Below the pieces are notes generated by a model. That model searched no databases and was not told the origin of the DNA. It worked only from the letters and a program-made list of their open reading frames with translations. A DNA stretch of 64,000 nt from Oceanobacillus sojae (GTDB lineage: Bacteria > Bacillota > Bacilli > Bacillales > Amphibacillaceae): assembly GCF_900162665.1 (NCBI RefSeq), contig NZ_LT727813.1, forward strand, positions 650,214-714,213, written 5' to 3'. Both the position numbers and the translations under genes were made by a program. Position 1 is the stretch's first letter; every line of letters starts with the position of its first letter. Below are positions 25,872-34,394 of the stretch, one piece after another.

Positions 25872-27240
25872 GTGACTGTTTAAATTGAAAGGTGATTTCC
25901 ATCCCTCTTTTAAGGCGATTAAATTGAATCGTTCCTTTTAGCTTGTCTTTTACATAATTTTGAACGATAACTAACCCCAGGCTATTCTTTTTAATTTTAT
26001 CAATTGAAAATCCTGTTCCATTGTCTGCAACCGTAATAACTACTGTATCATCCTGTTTCTTCAAAGAAACCTTCAACTTTCCATTGCTTCTTCCCGCGAA
26101 TGCATGGTTATAACTGTTTTGTACGAGCTCATTTACAATAAGGGATACAGACGTAGCAATTTCACTTCTGACAATAATGGATTCCTCTGCATCAAGGTTT
26201 AATTCAAGGTTGTTTAAAAGCATATAGCTTCGATGCATATTATTCACAATAAATTTAATTACTTCACTTAATTCGACCTCATCTCCAAGCTGTCTCGCTA
26301 AAATATCATGTGTTGCAGCAATGGACATGACCCGGTTCATATTATCCGATAAAATATGTTTAATTTCTTCATTCTCGCTTCTTCTTTTCTCCATCCGTAA
26401 AAGAGAAGCCATTGTCTGCAGATTATTTTTTATGCGATGATGTGTTTCCCGAATTGCTTCCGTCTTGGAGATAATTTCAGCTTCTTTATTTTTTAATTGG
26501 GTAATATCCCTTAAAATAATCGCAAATTCCAGCTTATCGTCCTCCAGAATAATCCGCTTCATCATATAAAATTTATCGCCGAGCTCGATTTCCTTCATAA
26601 ATGCTTTTTTATCATTTAAGACAAGCTCACTATAGGGAATTTGATTTCCAAATAATTGATTATAATAAACTTCCTCCTGCAAACTGTCTTTTAAAATACT
26701 GTCTGCTTTCTCATTTTGAAAAATCAGCCGGCTGGATGAGTCAAAGAAATAGATAGCATCGTCAATATAGTTATTTAAGCGGGCTGTCATGACCATATAA
26801 TCATTTTGTTCTTCTGTTCCATCCTTCTGTACTTCATGAAAAGGCTGTTCCATAATGTATGTGCCGAGAATTTTATCCTGATATTCAATAGCATATATAT
26901 TTTGGCGGATAAAGACATTTTCCTGCGTAAACGCTTTATATCCTTTTAATTTCCCTCCAGTTCTGGAGACCTTCCAAACCCCCGGTTCATTCATCTTCAT
27001 CGCCGGCTGGCCCACGGGGGACTGCTCATAGAGAGATCCCTTCGATACAGGAAGCACATGATAGATGACGATGGAGGCAGTGCTGTTCTTCAATGGAACA
27101 TCTATGAAAATATCACAATCAAAAATTGCTGCCAGTTCTTCCAGAGCGTGCGCTTTTTGATAAATAACTGCGATCTCTTCCTCTGTCATTTCTGTATACT
27201 TCTTGCATAATTCCATAATTTTATCTTTTTGCTTATTCAT
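25855..27240 (-). CDS. eutW: sensor histidine kinase EutW
   Basis: About 461 aa with no membrane segments, so a cytosolic sensor that responds to ethanolamine in related systems. The N-terminal half (residues about 10-150) is an input domain of the H_kinase_N/GAF type, followed by a PAS-like segment (about 155-250, DAIYFFDSSSRLIFQNEKAD). The HisKA_2 phosphoacceptor helix reads ETHHRIKNNLQTMASLL (His267/268). The ATPase N-box is NELVQNSYNHAF and the G1 box is ADNGTGF. The ATG at 27240 overlaps the eutV stop by 8 bases. The end of the gene contains the first ANTAR hairpin of the eutA leader. Confidence 0.92.
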   Translation of the reverse strand: MNKQKDKIMELCKKYTEMTEEEIAVIYQKAHALEELAAIFDCDIFIDVPLKNSTASIVIYHVLPVSKGSLYEQSPVGQPAMKMNEPGVWKVSRTGGKLKGYKAFTQENVFIRQNIYAIEYQDKILGTYIMEQPFHEVQKDGTEEQNDYMVMTARLNNYIDDAIYFFDSSSRLIFQNEKADSILKDSLQEEVYYNQLFGNQIPYSELVLNDKKAFMKEIELGDKFYMMKRIILEDDKLEFAIILRDITQLKNKEAEIISKTEAIRETHHRIKNNLQTMASLLRMEKRRSENEEIKHILSDNMNRVMSIAATHDILARQLGDEVELSEVIKFIVNNMHRSYMLLNNLELNLDAEESIIVRSEIATSVSLIVNELVQNSYNHAFAGRSNGKLKVSLKKQDDTVVITVADNGTGFSIDKIKKNSLGLVIVQNYVKDKLKGTIQFNRLKRGMEITFQFKQSLYNDV

Positions 27241-27805
27241 AAACAATCGCTATCGTCCTTGCAACTTCACTGATGGACTTCCTTCCATCCATACTCATTT
27301 TCCGCAGAAGCTTATAAGCCTCCTGCTCATCCAGGTTTCTCTCTTTCATTAATAAACCTTTAGCAATATCAATGATTTTCCGGTCCTCCAGCTTTTGAGA
27401 TACTTCCTGCACCTGCTTTTCCAGAGACTGGATTTTTTCTGCCCGGGATAAGCACATTTCCACTGTTGGAATAAATGATTTCTCATCCAGCGGCTTCACT
27501 AAATATCCAAGTGCCCCAATTTCTCTTGCTTTTTTCACAAATGCTTCGTCGTAAAAAGCAGTCAGCAGTAATATACCGCCGGCAATCTTGTCATACATGA
27601 TCTTTTTACTGGCCTTGAGTCCATCCAGTACAGGCATTTTTATATCCATGATAACGAGATCCGGACGTTGTTCCTGACAAACATCAATTGCTTCGAATCC
27701 ATCAGAGGCCTGTCCTACTACATTGTATCCGGCTTCCTCCAAAAGCTCCTGCAAATCCATCTTTGTAATAGGTTCATCGTCGACTATCACAATTTTTTCA
27801 CTCAT
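27233..27805 (-). CDS. eutV: response regulator with ANTAR RNA-binding domain, EutV
   Basis: About 190 aa. Receiver domain: acidic pair Asp9-Asp10, phosphoacceptor Asp54 (VIMDIKMP), Thr82 and Lys104. A coiled-coil (about 115-140, LSRAEKIQSLEKQVQEVSQK) leads to an ANTAR domain (about 140-190: KIIDIAKGLLMKERNLDEQE, AYKLLRKMSMDGRKSISEVA). Such regulators bind paired RNA hairpins with A1/G4 hexaloops and prevent termination when phosphorylated by EutW. The ATG at 27805 has AAGGAG 7 bases upstream; the ATG at 27811 is only one base from that site. Confidence 0.94.
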   Translation of the reverse strand: MSEKIVIVDDEPITKMDLQELLEEAGYNVVGQASDGFEAIDVCQEQRPDLVIMDIKMPVLDGLKASKKIMYDKIAGGILLLTAFYDEAFVKKAREIGALGYLVKPLDEKSFIPTVEMCLSRAEKIQSLEKQVQEVSQKLEDRKIIDIAKGLLMKERNLDEQEAYKLLRKMSMDGRKSISEVARTIAIVYE

Positions 27806-27881
27806 ATCCATACTCCTTAAACAGTATAATTCATTGCTTATTATTGAAGACTTTCATGATACTCCAGTCGTAAAAATGCAA

Positions 27882-27982
27882 AAAAAGGGCATGAAAAAGA
27901 TACATTCTTTTCCAAAGCCCCTTTGCTTTTATCATCAACTAACTGCATTCATTTGATTACTTATTTACGCACGCCATTGTGC
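27882..27982 (-). promoter_or_regulatory. dual ANTAR hairpin and terminator in the eutV leader
   Basis: Minus strand. P1 candidate is GCAC-AATGGC-GTGC (27982-27969). P2 is AAAGC-AAAGGG-GCTTT (27929-27914). Both hexaloops have A1 and G4. P2 overlaps the 5' arm of a terminator (AAAGGG / CCCTTTTTTT, ending near 27882). The linker between P1 and P2 is about 39 bases, longer than at the other sites. It implies that EutV controls its own operon. Confidence 0.65.
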
Positions 27983-27992
27983 TTCTATAACC

Positions 27993-28021
27993 ATTATATA
28001 TATGAAAGCACTTTCTTGCAA
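27993..28021 (-). promoter_or_regulatory. eutVW promoter with embedded cre-like site
   Basis: Minus strand TTGCAA (28021-28016), 17-base spacer, TATAAT (27998-27993). The expected start point near 27986 is only a few bases before hairpin P1. The spacer holds TGAAAGCACTTTCT on the plus strand (28003-28016), matching 12 of 14 bases of the symmetric CcpA box TGAAAGCGCTTTCA. Confidence 0.65.
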
Positions 28022-28052
28022 GCCTCTTTTACACTGTAATCAAACCACATAC

Positions 28053-29183
28053 TTATCTTATCTTTTTTAAAATAGCTGTAATATCCTGATATGTCGGTTC
28101 TACAGGATTCATATTTGTGCAGCTGTCGTTTAAAGAAGCCTCTGTAATTTCTCTTTCTATTTCATCATTGTATTCCAATTGATATTCTTTTAAATCGGCA
28201 GGGATATCGAGCTTTTTCCGGAGCTTCTCTACTTCTTTAATAAGACTTCTTACTCCGCTGGCAAGACTCGCTGCAGGCAGGTTCAATAAACCGGCAAGCG
28301 TTGCATATCTTTCTGCTGCCGGAGTTATATGCTGACGATGATTTTGATGGACACCTGCATTAAACGCAATGACGTGCGGGAGTAAAATAGCATTCAGACG
28401 GCCATGTGGAACATGAAACCGCGCCCCGCAGGCGTGAGCAATACTGTGGTTGATTCCTAAACCGGCCGTATTAAATGCAAAACCAGCCAATGTAGAAGCA
28501 TGATGCACTTTTTCCTTTGCTTCTTCATCCTCTTCATTGTGATAGGATTTTGGCAAATAATCAAACAATAGGCGAATGGCTTTCTCCGCCATGGCATCTG
28601 AAAAATCATTGGCATTTTTCGCAACATAAGCCTCTATAGCATGTGTTAAAGCATCCATCCCTGTATCAGCTACAATCGGTTTAGGAACTGTTTTCACAAG
28701 CTCTATATCCAAAATAGTCGTTTCCGGAATAAGCGAATCAGCCGTTAATGGATATTTCACTCCTTTATTTTGATCCGTTATAACAGAATAGGAGGTTACT
28801 TCCGAACCAGTCCCGCTTGTTGTTGGAATAGCAAGAAGCGGCAGCTCGTTAATTGAATAAACCTTCCTGGCAATGTCCTTCATCGCTTTTGCTGCATCCA
28901 TCGCAGAACCTCCGCCAATGGCAATGACAAAATCAGGATCAAAACCTCTCATTGCCTCTACACCAGCAGTGACATTTTCTATCGGCGGATCGGGCACAAC
29001 ATCCGTAAATAATTGCCATACATTTTCTCCTTTTGAAAGATGCCCTTCTATTTTCTCCAAAATCTCTGTTTCTTTCAGAAAGGGATCTAAAACAATAAAA
29101 ATCCGTTTATCACTAACCGTTTGCAAATAATCCAAAGCGTTCTTGCCATAGTAAATATCTGTTTGAAAAGCTACCTTTTTCAA
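28053..29183 (-). CDS. eutG: iron-containing alcohol dehydrogenase EutG
   Basis: A 376-aa group III alcohol dehydrogenase that reduces acetaldehyde to ethanol and so recycles NAD inside the microcompartment. Cofactor loop AIGGGSAMDAAKAM (about 88-101) and TTSGTGSE; metal ligands Asp177 and His181 (DALTHAIEAY), His246 (INHSIAH) and His260 (VPHGRLN). The start is TTG at 29183 with GAGGGGGA upstream. It is a separate unit upstream of eutV with its own ANTAR leader. Placement next to the riboswitch RNA strongly supports the eut assignment, although other alcohol substrates are possible. Confidence 0.9.
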   Translation of the reverse strand: MKKVAFQTDIYYGKNALDYLQTVSDKRIFIVLDPFLKETEILEKIEGHLSKGENVWQLFTDVVPDPPIENVTAGVEAMRGFDPDFVIAIGGGSAMDAAKAMKDIARKVYSINELPLLAIPTTSGTGSEVTSYSVITDQNKGVKYPLTADSLIPETTILDIELVKTVPKPIVADTGMDALTHAIEAYVAKNANDFSDAMAEKAIRLLFDYLPKSYHNEEDEEAKEKVHHASTLAGFAFNTAGLGINHSIAHACGARFHVPHGRLNAILLPHVIAFNAGVHQNHRQHITPAAERYATLAGLLNLPAASLASGVRSLIKEVEKLRKKLDIPADLKEYQLEYNDEIEREITEASLNDSCTNMNPVEPTYQDITAILKKIR

Positions 29184-29211
29184 GAAAACTCCCCCTCATT
29201 TTTTGGCATAA

Positions 29212-29285
29212 AAAAAAGCAGAGGAACTCTACAGAATTGATTATTCTGTAAAGCTCCTCTGCTTTTAAACGACACGTCTTTGTGT
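29212..29285 (-). promoter_or_regulatory. EutV (ANTAR) antitermination leader of eutG
   Basis: Minus strand. P1 is ACAC-AAAGAC-GTGT (29285-29272). After an 8-base linker, P2 is AGC-AGAGGA-GCT (29263-29252). Both hexaloops have A1 and G4. P2 is part of the 5' arm of a long terminator (AAAAGCAGAGGAGCTTTACAG pairs with the 3' arm ending GAGTTCCTCTGCTTTT, then T8) that ends near 29212, about 30 bases before the eutG start. Confidence 0.85.
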
Positions 29286-29292
29286 TACTTGT

Positions 29293-29322
29293 AGTGTACT
29301 ATTAATCTGTGAATCTTGTCAA
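29293..29322 (-). promoter_or_regulatory. predicted eutG promoter
   Basis: Minus strand TTGACA (29322-29317), 18-base spacer, TACACT (29298-29293). Transcription would start near 29286, one base before P1, so the mRNA would begin with the ANTAR hairpin. Confidence 0.5.
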
Positions 29323-29342
29323 TTTTAATTTAGAAACAGGAG

Positions 29343-29431
29343 GATTCACCACTTCTTTGGAGCGAATCTTCCATCATTGAAGGCATTACTTCTTTGTAAT
29401 TACCTTTCCGATCCGGTTACTTCTTTGTAAC
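29343..29431 (-). ncRNA. triple-hairpin ANTAR trap region of the riboswitch RNA
   Basis: Three consecutive minus-strand hairpins share the hexaloop AAAGAA (A1/G4): GTTAC/GTAAC (29431-29416), ATTAC/GTAAT (29400-29385) and a 10-base imperfect stem GATTCGCTCC/GTGGTGAATC (29368-29343). Gaps between them are 15 and 16 bases. No coding frame or terminator overlaps them. By analogy with Rli55 and EutX, they would bind and sequester EutV when the RNA reads through the riboswitch terminator. Confidence 0.7.
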
Positions 29432-29564
29432 ACTGCACCCTTACGATCCATGTAAGGCTTAATAGAGTCTGCCGCATTGCAAACCCGAATGCTCAACAAA
29501 CTTTTGGTTTCGCACAAACCAAAGTAAGCAATGACCCTCAGTCATTTATCGCTCTATACACATT

Positions 29565-29594
29565 AAAAAACCCTCACCTGTCTTAAGTTGAGAG
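29565..29594 (-). terminator. riboswitch-linked terminator
   Basis: Minus strand CTCTCA..CTT / AGG..TGAGGG stem with a single bulge and loop AAGAC, then TTTTTT. It lies about 65 bases after the cobalamin aptamer and before the ANTAR trap, so it decides whether the trap is made. Confidence 0.7.
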
Positions 29595-29657
29595 CAGCAA
29601 ATAGAATTCAATTTATGTTCATTGAATTACCAGTATGCATCTCCTTTTCCCAGAAGG

Positions 29658-29815
29658 CAGCTGTGCATATTACTTTGGCAAGTCTCCTGACTCATGGCTG
29701 TTATCCACTCTGCCTTCCCGGAAATACCCAGTGGCAATATAGAGTGAACCTACCATTTACAGTGGCCGGACCGTTCAGGATTTTCACCTGATTCCTTTTT
29801 AATCATTCACAGCAT
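29658..29815 (-). ncRNA. adenosylcobalamin riboswitch aptamer
   Basis: Minus strand shows the conserved cobalamin landmarks in order: closing stem GCTGTG (29813-29808), AATCAGGTGAAAATCCTG, GGTCCGGCCACTGTAA, TTGCCACTGGGT, CCGGGAAGGCAGAGT, CATGAGTCAGGAGACTTGCC and closing CACAGC (29665-29660). It senses coenzyme B12, the cofactor of EutBC. A promoter lies at 29859-29886 and a terminator at 29565-29594. No B12 gene follows: the next coding gene is eutG, beyond the ANTAR trap. Confidence 0.93.
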
Positions 29816-29858
29816 TGTAAATGAACCAAAATAAATTCCATATAAGTTTGTTAGGTTT

Positions 29859-29886
29859 ATTATATATCAGTTTCATCCTTTTTCAA
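29859..29886 (-). promoter_or_regulatory. promoter of the riboswitch RNA
   Basis: Minus strand TTGAAA (29886-29881), 16-base spacer, TATAAT (29864-29859); start expected near 29852, just before the aptamer. Confidence 0.6.
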
Positions 29887-29910
29887 AGGAAAAATTATCC
29901 TGACTCTTTT

Positions 29911-29961
29911 AAACACAAAGACCAGGCAATCTAAATGAATCCATTCAGACAGCCCGGTCTT
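29911..29961 (-). terminator. terminator of fbp
   Basis: Long imperfect stem with outer AAGACC / GGTCTT and inner GGC / GCC and AATG / CATT pairs; the minus strand then reads TTGTGTTT. It ends the fbp transcript before the riboswitch promoter. Confidence 0.6.
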
Positions 29962-29969
29962 AACCCAGT

Positions 29970-31901
29970 TCAGTTCATATAACGATATTCCATCAGCTGA
30001 TTCAGCATTTCAATTTCTTCCTGCAGCTTAGCTCCGATATTGGTTTCCCTGACCTTTTTCCGTTCCAGCTCTTTATCTACCACTCGCCGCACAGATAAAA
30101 CATCCGCTCCGTTTAATACAACATCTTCTTTTGAATTAAAATGCTGATGGGCAACGAGCTGCATTCCAAATGAATTATATAGTAAGGTGTAGCCGGCGAT
30201 ACCAGTTGTAGATTGATAGGCTTTTGAAAACCCGCCGTCAATAACAATCATTTTCCCATTTGCTTTGATTGGATTCTCACCATCTATTTCTTTTACCGGA
30301 GTATGTCCATTAATAATATGTCCCTGGCTTGGGTCCAGTTCAAATTCCTCCAGCATCTTCCGGCACATTTCCTCATTTTCACGTAAATAATAGTATGGAT
30401 TCTTTTCTTCTTTATGAGATACCTTATCCGAAATAAAATAACGCTCAAAAGTGGTCATAGCCCGTTTCCCAAAGAGTGAGGAATATTCCCCTGTCCATAA
30501 ATACCACACCATATCCGTTGCTAAATCATCAGTCAATTCTTTATGCGCAAAAGCATGACGTAAATAGGACTCAAATTTATCAAGCAATTCTCTCCCTTTG
30601 TATGCTTGTCCTTCAATCTTCATTTGCTCCATATTCCCATTTTCATCAACAGGAATGCAGCCATGAATTAATAGATTTCCATTATATTTCAGATACAGGC
30701 TGCCTTTTTTCATTAAGAAGTTCATATGCCTTTTCAGCTTCTCTGATTGCTGTACGGAGAGCAGAAGCTTGTCAATAACTTCCTCTTCCTCCGGTAACAG
30801 CTTTGCTGGATCAGCCGGGTCAACAGTAGAAAAACATGTGTTTTCCAGCGGATACGTTTTCCCGTATACCGTGATTTCCTGTTTCTCGTAATCTGTTTTC
30901 TCTAATACCAGTCTTTCTTCCATATTAAAGAAGGAACGCCGTTTAATAATTGGACTTTCCAGCTTAAATTGGATCATGGCTATTGCCTGATGTATCTTTG
31001 TAATCTGCAGTTTTTCCTGATCCGTAATATTCTGATCGGAATGTTTTTTAGGACGGAAGGCAGGATTATCTCCATAATATTTTTCTGCAAGGTTAAGTAA
31101 TGGGCGTAAATTAATTCCATAAGCATCTTCTATAATATCTAAATTATCATAGCGGGCACAGATTCGAATTATATTGGCAAGGCAAACCTTGGAGCCTGCA
31201 TACGCACCAATCCACAGCACATCATGGTTGCCCCATTGAATATCGATTGAATGATACCTGATCAGCGTTTCCATAATTTTATCCGGCTCCGGTCCACGGT
31301 CATAGATATCTCCAACAACATGCAGATGATCGACGACAAGTTGCTGTGTTGTATAGGATAAGCCAATAATCAGCTTCTCTGCCTGACCAAGCGAGATAAT
31401 TTTTTGAACAATTTTTTCATAATATGGCTTTTTATTCGTATATTCATCCGTCTTATACAGAAGCTCTTCAATAATATAGACAAACTGCTCCGGCAGGGCT
31501 TTACGCAGCTTTGAACGTGTATACTTGGAGGAAGCATAGGAAATTAAATGAATCATATGATGAATTTTCTCTGCGTACCATTCATCTAACGCCTGCTTGG
31601 AATTAAATTGATGTTTAATAAGCTTCAGTTTATCTTCCGGATAATAAACAAGCGCTGCAAAGTCATTAATATCTTCTTCTGATAAGATGTCTTTAAAAAT
31701 ATCATTTATCTTTTCTCTCACCTTGCCGGAGCCATTTCGGAGTACATGCTGAAAAGCTTGGTACTCCCCGTGTAAATCACTTACAAAATGCTCCGTTCCC
31801 TTTGGCAAATCTAAAATTGACTCTAAATTGATAATCTCTGTAACTACCTTCTCTTCGCTATCATATTTCTCCGCTAATAAATCAAGGTATTTTGTATTCA
31901 A
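29970..31901 (-). CDS. fbp: class III fructose-1,6-bisphosphatase
   Basis: A 643-aa gluconeogenic phosphatase of the Firmicutes-specific class (B. subtilis Fbp type), built on a calcineurin-like metallophosphatase core. Metal-site motifs are visible: [11 protein letters not shown] (about 42-52), [12 protein letters not shown] (about 197-208), [10 protein letters not shown] (about 222-231) and [13 protein letters not shown] near the C-terminus. Length is usual. The start is TTG at 31901 with AGGGGG 9 bases upstream. The enzyme is needed for growth on non-sugar carbon such as ethanolamine-derived acetyl units. It is monocistronic. Confidence 0.93.
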   Translation of the reverse strand: MNTKYLDLLAEKYDSEEKVVTEIINLESILDLPKGTEHFVSDLHGEYQAFQHVLRNGSGKVREKINDIFKDILSEEDINDFAALVYYPEDKLKLIKHQFNSKQALDEWYAEKIHHMIHLISYASSKYTRSKLRKALPEQFVYIIEELLYKTDEYTNKKPYYEKIVQKIISLGQAEKLIIGLSYTTQQLVVDHLHVVGDIYDRGPEPDKIMETLIRYHSIDIQWGNHDVLWIGAYAGSKVCLANIIRICARYDNLDIIEDAYGINLRPLLNLAEKYYGDNPAFRPKKHSDQNITDQEKLQITKIHQAIAMIQFKLESPIIKRRSFFNMEERLVLEKTDYEKQEITVYGKTYPLENTCFSTVDPADPAKLLPEEEEVIDKLLLSVQQSEKLKRHMNFLMKKGSLYLKYNGNLLIHGCIPVDENGNMEQMKIEGQAYKGRELLDKFESYLRHAFAHKELTDDLATDMVWYLWTGEYSSLFGKRAMTTFERYFISDKVSHKEEKNPYYYLRENEEMCRKMLEEFELDPSQGHIINGHTPVKEIDGENPIKANGKMIVIDGGFSKAYQSTTGIAGYTLLYNSFGMQLVAHQHFNSKEDVVLNGADVLSVRRVVDKELERKKVRETNIGAKLQEEIEMLNQLMEYRYMN

Positions 31902-32002
31902 TTTCCAAATCCCCCTTTTAATTATGCCATATTATTTCTAAATAGTATAACACTTTCAGACTGGAATTGCAGTAATTATCAGAAGAGTACTGTCCTTCAT
32001 AA

Positions 32003-32884
32003 TCATTTAAACGTCATTGTATATAGCTTTTGGAAAATACCGCCTGCTTCTAATTGATTAATGCCATACTTTTCTTTTAAATTTCCTGTTGTATCATGTG
32101 TATCAGCAACACCGTACCAAGGCTCGATACAAACAAATGGTGCCATACTATTGTTTTCTTCATTATATTTAGACCAGATTCCTACAAAAGGAAAGTCAGC
32201 AAACCCTATCTCTATACCATGCTTTGATTTTGCAGAAACAAGTTCGATTCGATCTATATGACTGTAAATCATCGCATCCTTTGCGAACAGCTCCGGTTGC
32301 ACCTGGATATCCGGCAAATTAGTGCGGATTCCCTTCTCATGAACCAGTGCATTTTCCAATTCATATTCCATGACTTCTTTATGTGGCGCAGGTGTAAATT
32401 TCAAGTGGTAGTCCTCTAACTCTTCATCTTCTAAAAGCGGAATTCGAAAAGCAGGATGTGCGCCAATAGAGAAGTACATCTCTTCATTATTTTGATTTTC
32501 AATTTTCCAGTCAACGGAAAGAGAATTCTGATTCAGTGTATAGGTGATAAACGCTCTAAATTCATATGGATAGATATTCTTAAAGCGTCCATTAGAAGCT
32601 GTTTCAAATGAAGCGTGCTCCGCAGAATGTGTGCTCAGCTCAAAATCAGCATCTCTTAAGAAACCATGCTGTGACATCTCATAGGTGTTTCCGTCAAGCT
32701 GATATCGATCCCCTTTCAAGCGGCCGACAATCGGAAATAGTACTGGTGAAACGCGTCCCCAATATGCGCTGTCACCTGTCCACATATAATTCATTTTATT
32801 CTTCTTATGCTCTACCGCCCGTATTTCCGCACCTTGACTGTCTATTTCAACTTTTAACCAATCATTTTCAATTATTTGCTTCAC
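32003..32884 (-). CDS. aldose 1-epimerase family protein (LacX-like)
   Basis: A 293-aa galactose-mutarotase-fold protein: WLKVEIDSQGAEIRAVEH, WTGDSAYWGRVSPVLFPIVG, the catalytic-region QHGFLRDADF (His), SIGAHPAFRIPL (His) and CIEPWYGVADTHD (Glu). It belongs to the LacX/YihR-like branch that interconverts anomers of hexoses. It lies divergent from galKET, which suggests a role in feeding alpha-galactose to GalK. The start is GTG at 32884 with AAGGGATG upstream. Confidence 0.82.
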   Translation of the reverse strand: MKQIIENDWLKVEIDSQGAEIRAVEHKKNKMNYMWTGDSAYWGRVSPVLFPIVGRLKGDRYQLDGNTYEMSQHGFLRDADFELSTHSAEHASFETASNGRFKNIYPYEFRAFITYTLNQNSLSVDWKIENQNNEEMYFSIGAHPAFRIPLLEDEELEDYHLKFTPAPHKEVMEYELENALVHEKGIRTNLPDIQVQPELFAKDAMIYSHIDRIELVSAKSKHGIEIGFADFPFVGIWSKYNEENNSMAPFVCIEPWYGVADTHDTTGNLKEKYGINQLEAGGIFQKLYTMTFK

Positions 32885-33085
32885 TTTGCTTCATCCCTTC
32901 TAATATAAAGACTTGATCGAAAAGTATCTCTATCCTTCATCTTAATGTGCAGAATACAGGCTGTCTAGTCTGACTTTCCGTTATTATTTGATTGGTCATA
33001 TTGCTTATTTCCTTCATTTAATTATCACCTGCCAGTTTTAACAAAATCCTCTTGCAGAAATAATCAATCAATTGTAAAATAAAAC

Positions 33086-33097
33086 TTAATTAATTAA
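33086..33097. other. AT palindrome in the galKET upstream region
   Basis: TTAATTAATTAA, a perfect 12-base palindrome, lies in the 330-base interval between the divergent aldose epimerase and galK. It could be an operator for a sugar repressor, but its low complexity makes chance quite possible. Nothing else is clear in this gap. Confidence 0.25.
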
Positions 33098-33215
33098 ATT
33101 AATAAAATAACATAATTTATTTTTAGAATTTTGTAGTATTTTATATCTTTTGTTGTCACATCAATAAAATATGAATAGATATAAACCGCTTACTTTAAAT
33201 AATAAGGAGGTCCCG

Positions 33216-34394
33216 ATGACAAATTTAACAAAACTATTCCAAAAAACGTTTAATACATCGGATGTACCGAGAAAATTCTTTGCTCCAGGACGTATCAATC
33301 TTATTGGTGAGCATACTGATTACAATGGCGGGCATGTATTCCCGGCATCTATCTCACTTGGTACGTATGCTCTCGGAAGAAAACGCACAGATAATACATT
33401 TCGATTTTACTCATTAAATTTCTCAGAAAATGGTATCATTGAATGCACACGGAATGAGCTTTCTTTTCAACAGAAACATGCCTGGGCAAATTATCCCAAG
33501 GGAATGATTCAATATATTATGGATCAAGGATATGCAGTTGACACTGGTGCGGATATTTTATTTTATGGCAATATCCCTAATGGTGCAGGCCTCTCCTCTT
33601 CAGCATCTATTGAATTAGCAACCGGTGTTTTATTAGAAGGGCTTTTTCATTTAGAGATTGACCGCATAGAAATGATTCAAATCGGCCAGAGAGTCGAAAA
33701 TAAATACATTGGTGTCAACAGCGGAATCATGGATCAATTTGCTATTGGCATGGGAAAAAAAGATAATGCAATGCTGTTAGACTGTCAGACCCTGAATTAT
33801 CAGTATGCACCTATTACATTACAGGATTATACTATTATCATTATCAACACGAATAAACAGCGGACCCTGGCAGGCTCTAAGTATAATGAACGATTCGCTG
33901 AATGCAGAGAAGCATTAGCAGAGCTTCAAAAAAGGCTCCCTATCCAGAGTTTCGGCGAATTATCGCCAGAACAGTTTGAAGATAACAAATACGCTATTAC
34001 GAATAAAATCCATCAAAAACGAGCCAAGCATGCTGTCTATGAAAACGCACGCACCCTGCAGGCTTTCGAAGAGCTGCATAAAGGTGATTTGCCCGCTTTT
34101 GGAGCATTGATGAATGAGTCACATCGTTCTCTGCAGAATGATTATGAAGTGACTGGTCTTGAACTGGATACAATTGTGCATGCTGCCTGGGAGCAGGAAG
34201 GTGTTATCGGCGCCCGTATGACAGGGGCCGGTTTTGGCGGCTGTGCTATTGCGATTATCCATCAGGATTTTGTTGATAATTTTAAGCAGGACGTTAATCA
34301 AATCTATCAAAACATCATTGGCTATGACGCTACATTCTATCTTGCTTCCATTGCGGATGGAGCGAAAGAAATTATGGAAGGAGAAATCCTATGA
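33216..34394 (+). CDS. galK: galactokinase
   Basis: A 392-aa GHMP kinase that phosphorylates galactose at C1. Galactokinase signature APGRINLIGEHTDYNGG (about 25-41), GHMP ATP loop IPNGAGLSSSASIE (about 122-135), GVNSGIMDQFAIGMG, and the C-terminal GARMTGAGFGGCAIAI. The ATG at 33216 has AAGGAGG directly upstream; an in-frame start at 33171 has none. First gene of galKET; its stop overlaps the galE start by four bases. Confidence 0.95.
   Translation: MTNLTKLFQKTFNTSDVPRKFFAPGRINLIGEHTDYNGGHVFPASISLGTYALGRKRTDNTFRFYSLNFSENGIIECTRNELSFQQKHAWANYPKGMIQYIMDQGYAVDTGADILFYGNIPNGAGLSSSASIELATGVLLEGLFHLEIDRIEMIQIGQRVENKYIGVNSGIMDQFAIGMGKKDNAMLLDCQTLNYQYAPITLQDYTIIIINTNKQRTLAGSKYNERFAECREALAELQKRLPIQSFGELSPEQFEDNKYAITNKIHQKRAKHAVYENARTLQAFEELHKGDLPAFGALMNESHRSLQNDYEVTGLELDTIVHAAWEQEGVIGARMTGAGFGGCAIAIIHQDFVDNFKQDVNQIYQNIIGYDATFYLASIADGAKEIMEGEIL

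Noticed and set aside
29439-29457. A further hairpin CCTTAC/GTAAGG before the ANTAR trap
   Set aside because: Its loop has seven bases (ATGGATC), not the hexaloop required by the ANTAR pattern, so I did not count it as a binding site.
29565-29815. Classical cis-regulatory riboswitch for a B12 biosynthesis or transport gene
   Set aside because: No coding gene follows within the expected distance; the next gene, eutG, has its own promoter and ANTAR leader.
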